Assembly (NCBI GenBank): GCA_041635755.1 | Contig: JBFKUL010000103.1 | Span: 1-9,594 of the forward strand | Length of the DNA stretch: 9,594 nucleotides | DNA from: JBFKUL01 sp041635755 | GTDB lineage: Bacteria > Pseudomonadota > Gammaproteobacteria > Burkholderiales > SG8-39 | Reading direction: 5' to 3' | Shown here: positions 8,220-9,594 of the stretch, one piece after another | Numbering within the stretch: position 1 is the first letter of the stretch | Layout of the letters: every line of letters begins with the position of its first letter | Notes under the pieces: generated by a model | What the model was told of the DNA's origin: nothing | The model's database searches: none | What the model saw: the letters and a program-made list of their open reading frames with translations, nothing else | Made by a program: the position numbers and the translations under genes

Positions 8220-8711
8220 TTACCAGACTCGAAATCTGATCTGAGCGGCAATGGCCCCATATAGCTGGCCCTTGATTTCAGGGACGAACGTGAAGTTAGC
8301 GCCGATGCGACCGTACTCGATCGCCACAATAGGGAGCGGCGCTACGAACCAGCCTCCATTTCGAAACCGAGGATAACCGTTCAACGCACCCAGGAAGATT
8401 CCCCCCGTTATTGTTGCATCCGCAAGCTTCCACTGCAGTGGGCGCCATTGGTATCCGGCGTACTTCGTTCGTTCTTTTTCACTGTTTATGAACGTGCCGC
8501 CCATGAACACGTGCTCACGGCTCCTGACGTACTCGGCTCCCAGACCAGGATTCGTTTCGCGAAGGCCTCTGTTGCGTTCGAAGTGCCAAGAATAGATACC
8601 CGGGTTAATCCAGACTCGCGGAAAGGGTTCTGCGGCTGCCACGGGGGCGCACGGAAGTGTGGTCAGCAGCGGAAGAAACAACAGGATCCGTCGGACGCGA
8701 ACGAGGGCCAT
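8220..8711 (-). CDS. Exported PagP-like outer-membrane beta-barrel protein
   Basis: A 163-residue protein with a clear signal peptide (MALVRVRRI, hydrophobic core to ~20, APVAAA then E28). The ~136-residue mature part alternates polar and hydrophobic residues and ends in an aromatic (RFRVW), as outer-membrane barrels do. It resembles E. coli PagP, the lipid A palmitoyltransferase, from memory: YSWHF (H43) against PagP TWHAR (catalytic H33); FINS then AGY at identical spacing to PagP FKDS then AGY (catalytic D76, S77), here N76 and S77; then WRPL; and PLPIVAIEYG, FVPEIKG and the C-terminal strand against PagP PLPVLLP, YIPGTYN and RFQF. His and Ser are kept but Asp is Asn, so activity is uncertain. 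The ATG at 8711 is preferred; a TTG at 8720 would add three residues. No strong Shine-Dalgarno is seen. G+C is ~56% against ~70% in neighbours, suggesting transfer or relaxed selection. It converges on ilvA. PagP-like fold is likely; enzymatic role is unproven. Confidence 0.75.
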   Translation of the reverse strand: MALVRVRRILLFLPLLTTLPCAPVAAAEPFPRVWINPGIYSWHFERNRGLRETNPGLGAEYVRSREHVFMGGTFINSEKERTKYAGYQWRPLQWKLADATITGGIFLGALNGYPRFRNGGWFVAPLPIVAIEYGRIGANFTFVPEIKGQLYGAIAAQIRFRVW

Positions 8712-8763
8712 GTCGATCAAAGGTCGTTCTCAATCCAAGTGCTGCCATGATCTAGACTCCACG

Positions 8764-8788
8764 GCGTCCTGCTCGGACGCATGTTTTT
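8764..8788 (+). terminator. Hairpin followed by T5, terminator-like on the plus strand
   Basis: GCGTCC (8764-8769) pairs perfectly with GGACGC (8775-8780) around TGCTC, followed after ATG by TTTTT (8784-8788). The form is that of a short intrinsic terminator for plus-strand transcription. No plus-strand gene is recognised upstream, so its client is unknown; it may instead be an operator-like palindrome in the upstream region of the PagP-like gene, 53-69 bp from its start. Confidence 0.3.
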
Positions 8789-8813
8789 GCGCAGAAACAC
8801 ACTGTTGCATTGA

Positions 8814-8957
8814 TCATTCCTTTTCTATTTTGCGCAGCTCGTACGCAAAGCCGACTTCTCGATTCGATCGGCGTGACTCCGCTTCACGCTCTTCGTATTT
8901 TAGTATATGAACAAGAGATGTGATTGATGTGAGCAGCGATTTGTCTCCCGCGGATTG
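8814..8957 (-). pseudogene. Possible remnant of a small protein gene: charged C-terminal tail without a start codon
   Basis: Reading leftward from 8957 to the TGA at 8814-8816 gives 47 codons. The translation looks protein-like: SLLTSITSLVHILKYEER followed by EAESRRSNREVGFAYELRKI and EKE, a hydrophobic helix-like part then a charged helix. There is no ATG, GTG or TTG in this frame and a TAG precedes it (8958-8960), so as it stands it cannot be an intact gene; a frameshift or lost start would be needed. It points the same way as the PagP-like gene and ends ~100 bp before it. The length alone is not statistically notable; only the composition draws attention. I do not recognise the family. Confidence 0.2.
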
Positions 8958-9260
8958 CTAGTTTCAAACGTGAAAATTTGTCAGCCGACGTGGGAACACC
9001 GGACTTCTGCTGCACGGTTCTTTTGTCCTCGCATACCTGGTGTATAACTTCGCGACGCGGCAAACCGCCAAGAATGCGCGACAACAGCAGAGGCACGGCG
9101 AAGTGCATCGGCAACAATCAGCGCCAAGGTAGGACGCGCTGCTGGCGAGTATCTCTGCGGCAAGCAGCAAGCCGACACGCCGTTGGTGTTCGCGCTTGTC
9201 GAGGCGCTGCGTCGCCTCGAAGCGATTACCGCCTCGCCCGCGCGATTCGCGTCATCGCCG

Positions 9261-9378
9261 TGAGCGCAATTGATCTGGAAAGGCCTATGGCGCCGATCCC
9301 TCGGAGTGCCCAAATTGCACGGGATCGATGCGCTTCGTCGTGCTCAACGACGATCTGACCGTGGTGCGACACAGTTGA
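9261..9378 (+). pseudogene. Decayed C-terminal fragment of an IS91-type transposase (zinc-ribbon tail)
   Basis: From 9274 a 34-residue frame reads KAYGADPSECPNC then TGSMRFVVLNDDLTVVRHS and a stop. This matches, from memory, the C-terminal tail of many IS91-type (Y2_Tnp) transposases: W-A-x-L-I-x-K-V-Y-x-x-D-P-L-x-C-P-x-C-x-G-x-M-R-x-I-A-x-I-x-D-x-x-V-I-R-x-I-L. Immediately upstream, in another frame, AQLIW (9264-9278) continues the motif; joining it to KAYG needs removal of one base (A9279). The TGA at 9261-9263 sits where the family has Trp (TGG). Frameshift, likely nonsense change and loss of the ILEHLG end after VVR show a dead gene. No Y2 catalytic domain or N-terminal zinc finger is recognised upstream. 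Confidence 0.55.
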
Positions 9379-9459
9379 GTTGCCAATCGGGAAATCTTAG
9401 GCGCCAAATTGGCAAGCCGCCTTGGGAGGCGGCCCACGCGAAACACGTGGGGTTGAGTT
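9374..9459. repeat. Three abutting hairpins between copies of GTTGAGTT
   Basis: Stem 1 is TTGCCAAT (9380-9387) with ATTGGCAA (9408-9415), 8 bp with a 20-nt loop. Stem 2 is GCCGCC (9416-9421) with GGCGGC (9428-9433). Stem 3 is CCACG (9434-9438) with CGTGG (9446-9450). They follow one another with no unpaired base between. GTTGAGTT occurs before (9374-9381) and after (9452-9459), and a T-rich tract (9458-9469) follows on the plus strand. It could be the structured right end of the decayed IS91-type element, a small structured RNA with terminator, or a terminator region for the minus-strand VOC gene. The structure is read directly; the role is open. Confidence 0.5.
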
Positions 9460-9474
9460 CTTTTTCTTTCGTCC

Positions 9475-9594
9475 CTAGGACGGCACCGAGATCTCCACGA
9501 GGTTCAGATCCGGGTCGCGCACGTACACCGAGCGGATCTTCGAGGTAGCGCCGGTCTTCATCACCGGGCCCTCGATGATCTTCACCTTGGCGGC
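9475..9594 (-). CDS. VOC family protein (glyoxalase/dioxygenase fold), C-terminal 39 residues only
   Basis: The minus strand reads 39 codons from the window edge to the TAG at 9475-9477. The end carries the typical VOC motif: EGPVMKTGATSKIRSVYVRD then PDLNLVEISVPS, where RDPDxNLxEI provides the metal-ligand glutamate of the last beta-strand (E34 of the fragment). Asp-Leu-Asn replaces the commoner Asp-Gly-Asn. G+C and third-position bias return to the level of the main chromosome genes, so this marks the right edge of the lower-GC region. Substrate and family branch cannot be told from this tail; the start lies beyond the window. Confidence 0.8.
   Translation of the reverse strand, partial: AAKVKIIEGPVMKTGATSKIRSVYVRDPDLNLVEISVPS

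Larger units (their letters stand above)
8712..9260. other. Gene-poor, lower-GC stretch without a recognised intact gene
   Basis: This ~550-bp stretch has locally AT-rich patches (8805-8835, 8895-8930) and no open frame I recognise. It holds a hairpin with a T5 run (8764-8788), a 10-bp direct repeat TTTTGCGCAG (8785-8794 and 8828-8837), and a charged minus-strand stop-free segment (8814-8957). Short open frames such as plus 8978-9358 and minus 8981-9313 have low-complexity Arg/Ser/Cys-rich translations and no visible domain. The promoter of the PagP-like gene should lie at its left end, but no convincing -10/-35 pair is visible. Confidence 0.6.

Noticed and set aside
8448..8750. 100-codon plus-strand frame opposite the PagP-like gene
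   Set aside because: The minus-strand reading has a signal peptide and PagP-like pattern; the plus-strand frame has neither.
8884..9117. 77-codon minus-strand open frame
   Set aside because: No recognisable motif, no clear ribosome-binding site, and overlapping frames look equally plausible.
8978..9358. 126-codon plus-strand open frame
   Set aside because: Its translation is Arg/Ser/Ala/Cys-rich without a domain, and it overlaps the transposase relic, which is in other frames.
9342..9458. Integron attC-like site: GCTCAAC (RYYYAAC) at 9342-9348 and GTTGAGT (GTTRRRY) at 9452-9458
   Set aside because: The inner L''/L' arms are not complementary, and the internal stems 9380-9451 do not fit an attC fold; no integrase or cassette is seen.
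1..9594. CRISPR arrays, tRNA or rRNA genes
   Set aside because: No regularly spaced repeats, tRNA cloverleaf with conserved GTTCRA arm, or rRNA-like stretches were found on either strand by eye.

Overview
The window comes from a GC-rich bacterial chromosome (about 70% G+C in the main genes by hand count of sample lines). It is most likely proteobacterial, and I would guess Betaproteobacteria. The evidence is the strong G/C third-position bias, a trehalose operon carrying a MalQ-TreY fusion, a medium-form threonine ammonia-lyase and a PagP-like outer-membrane barrel. The taxonomic call is inference; no rRNA or marker gene is present.

Positions 1-6194 (+): the end of a maltodextrin-to-trehalose operon. 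The 3' two thirds of treZ (malto-oligosyltrehalose trehalohydrolase) overlaps by 8 nt a 1696-residue gene. That gene fuses 4-alpha-glucanotransferase (MalQ, about residues 1-726) to malto-oligosyltrehalose synthase (TreY, about 743-1696). Together they can reshuffle short maltodextrins into longer chains (MalQ), turn the reducing end into a trehalosyl unit (TreY) and release trehalose (TreZ). All expected catalytic acids are visible.

Positions 6191-8115: convergent with the operon is a small exported histidine phosphatase (-). A 64-bp divergent gap separates it from ilvA (+), a threonine ammonia-lyase with a C-terminal ACT-like domain. A hairpin containing both stop codons lies between the operon and the phosphatase gene, and another hairpin follows ilvA.

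Positions 8056-9470: G+C falls to roughly 50-60% and the region looks like accessory or decayed DNA. It holds a minus-strand exported beta-barrel protein resembling the lipid A palmitoyltransferase PagP, with Asn where the PagP catalytic Asp should be. About 560 bp without a recognised intact gene follows. Next is a frameshifted relic of the C-terminal zinc-ribbon part of an IS91-type transposase, followed directly by three abutting hairpins bounded by a GTTGAGTT direct repeat. This is the most unusual part of the window.

Positions 9475-9594 (-): high-GC coding sequence returns with the last 39 codons of a VOC (glyoxalase/dioxygenase fold) protein whose start lies beyond the window. I see no tRNA, rRNA, CRISPR array or complete insertion sequence. 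I did not find a convincing new multi-gene system; the best leads are the PagP-like protein and the transposase relic with its hairpin block.
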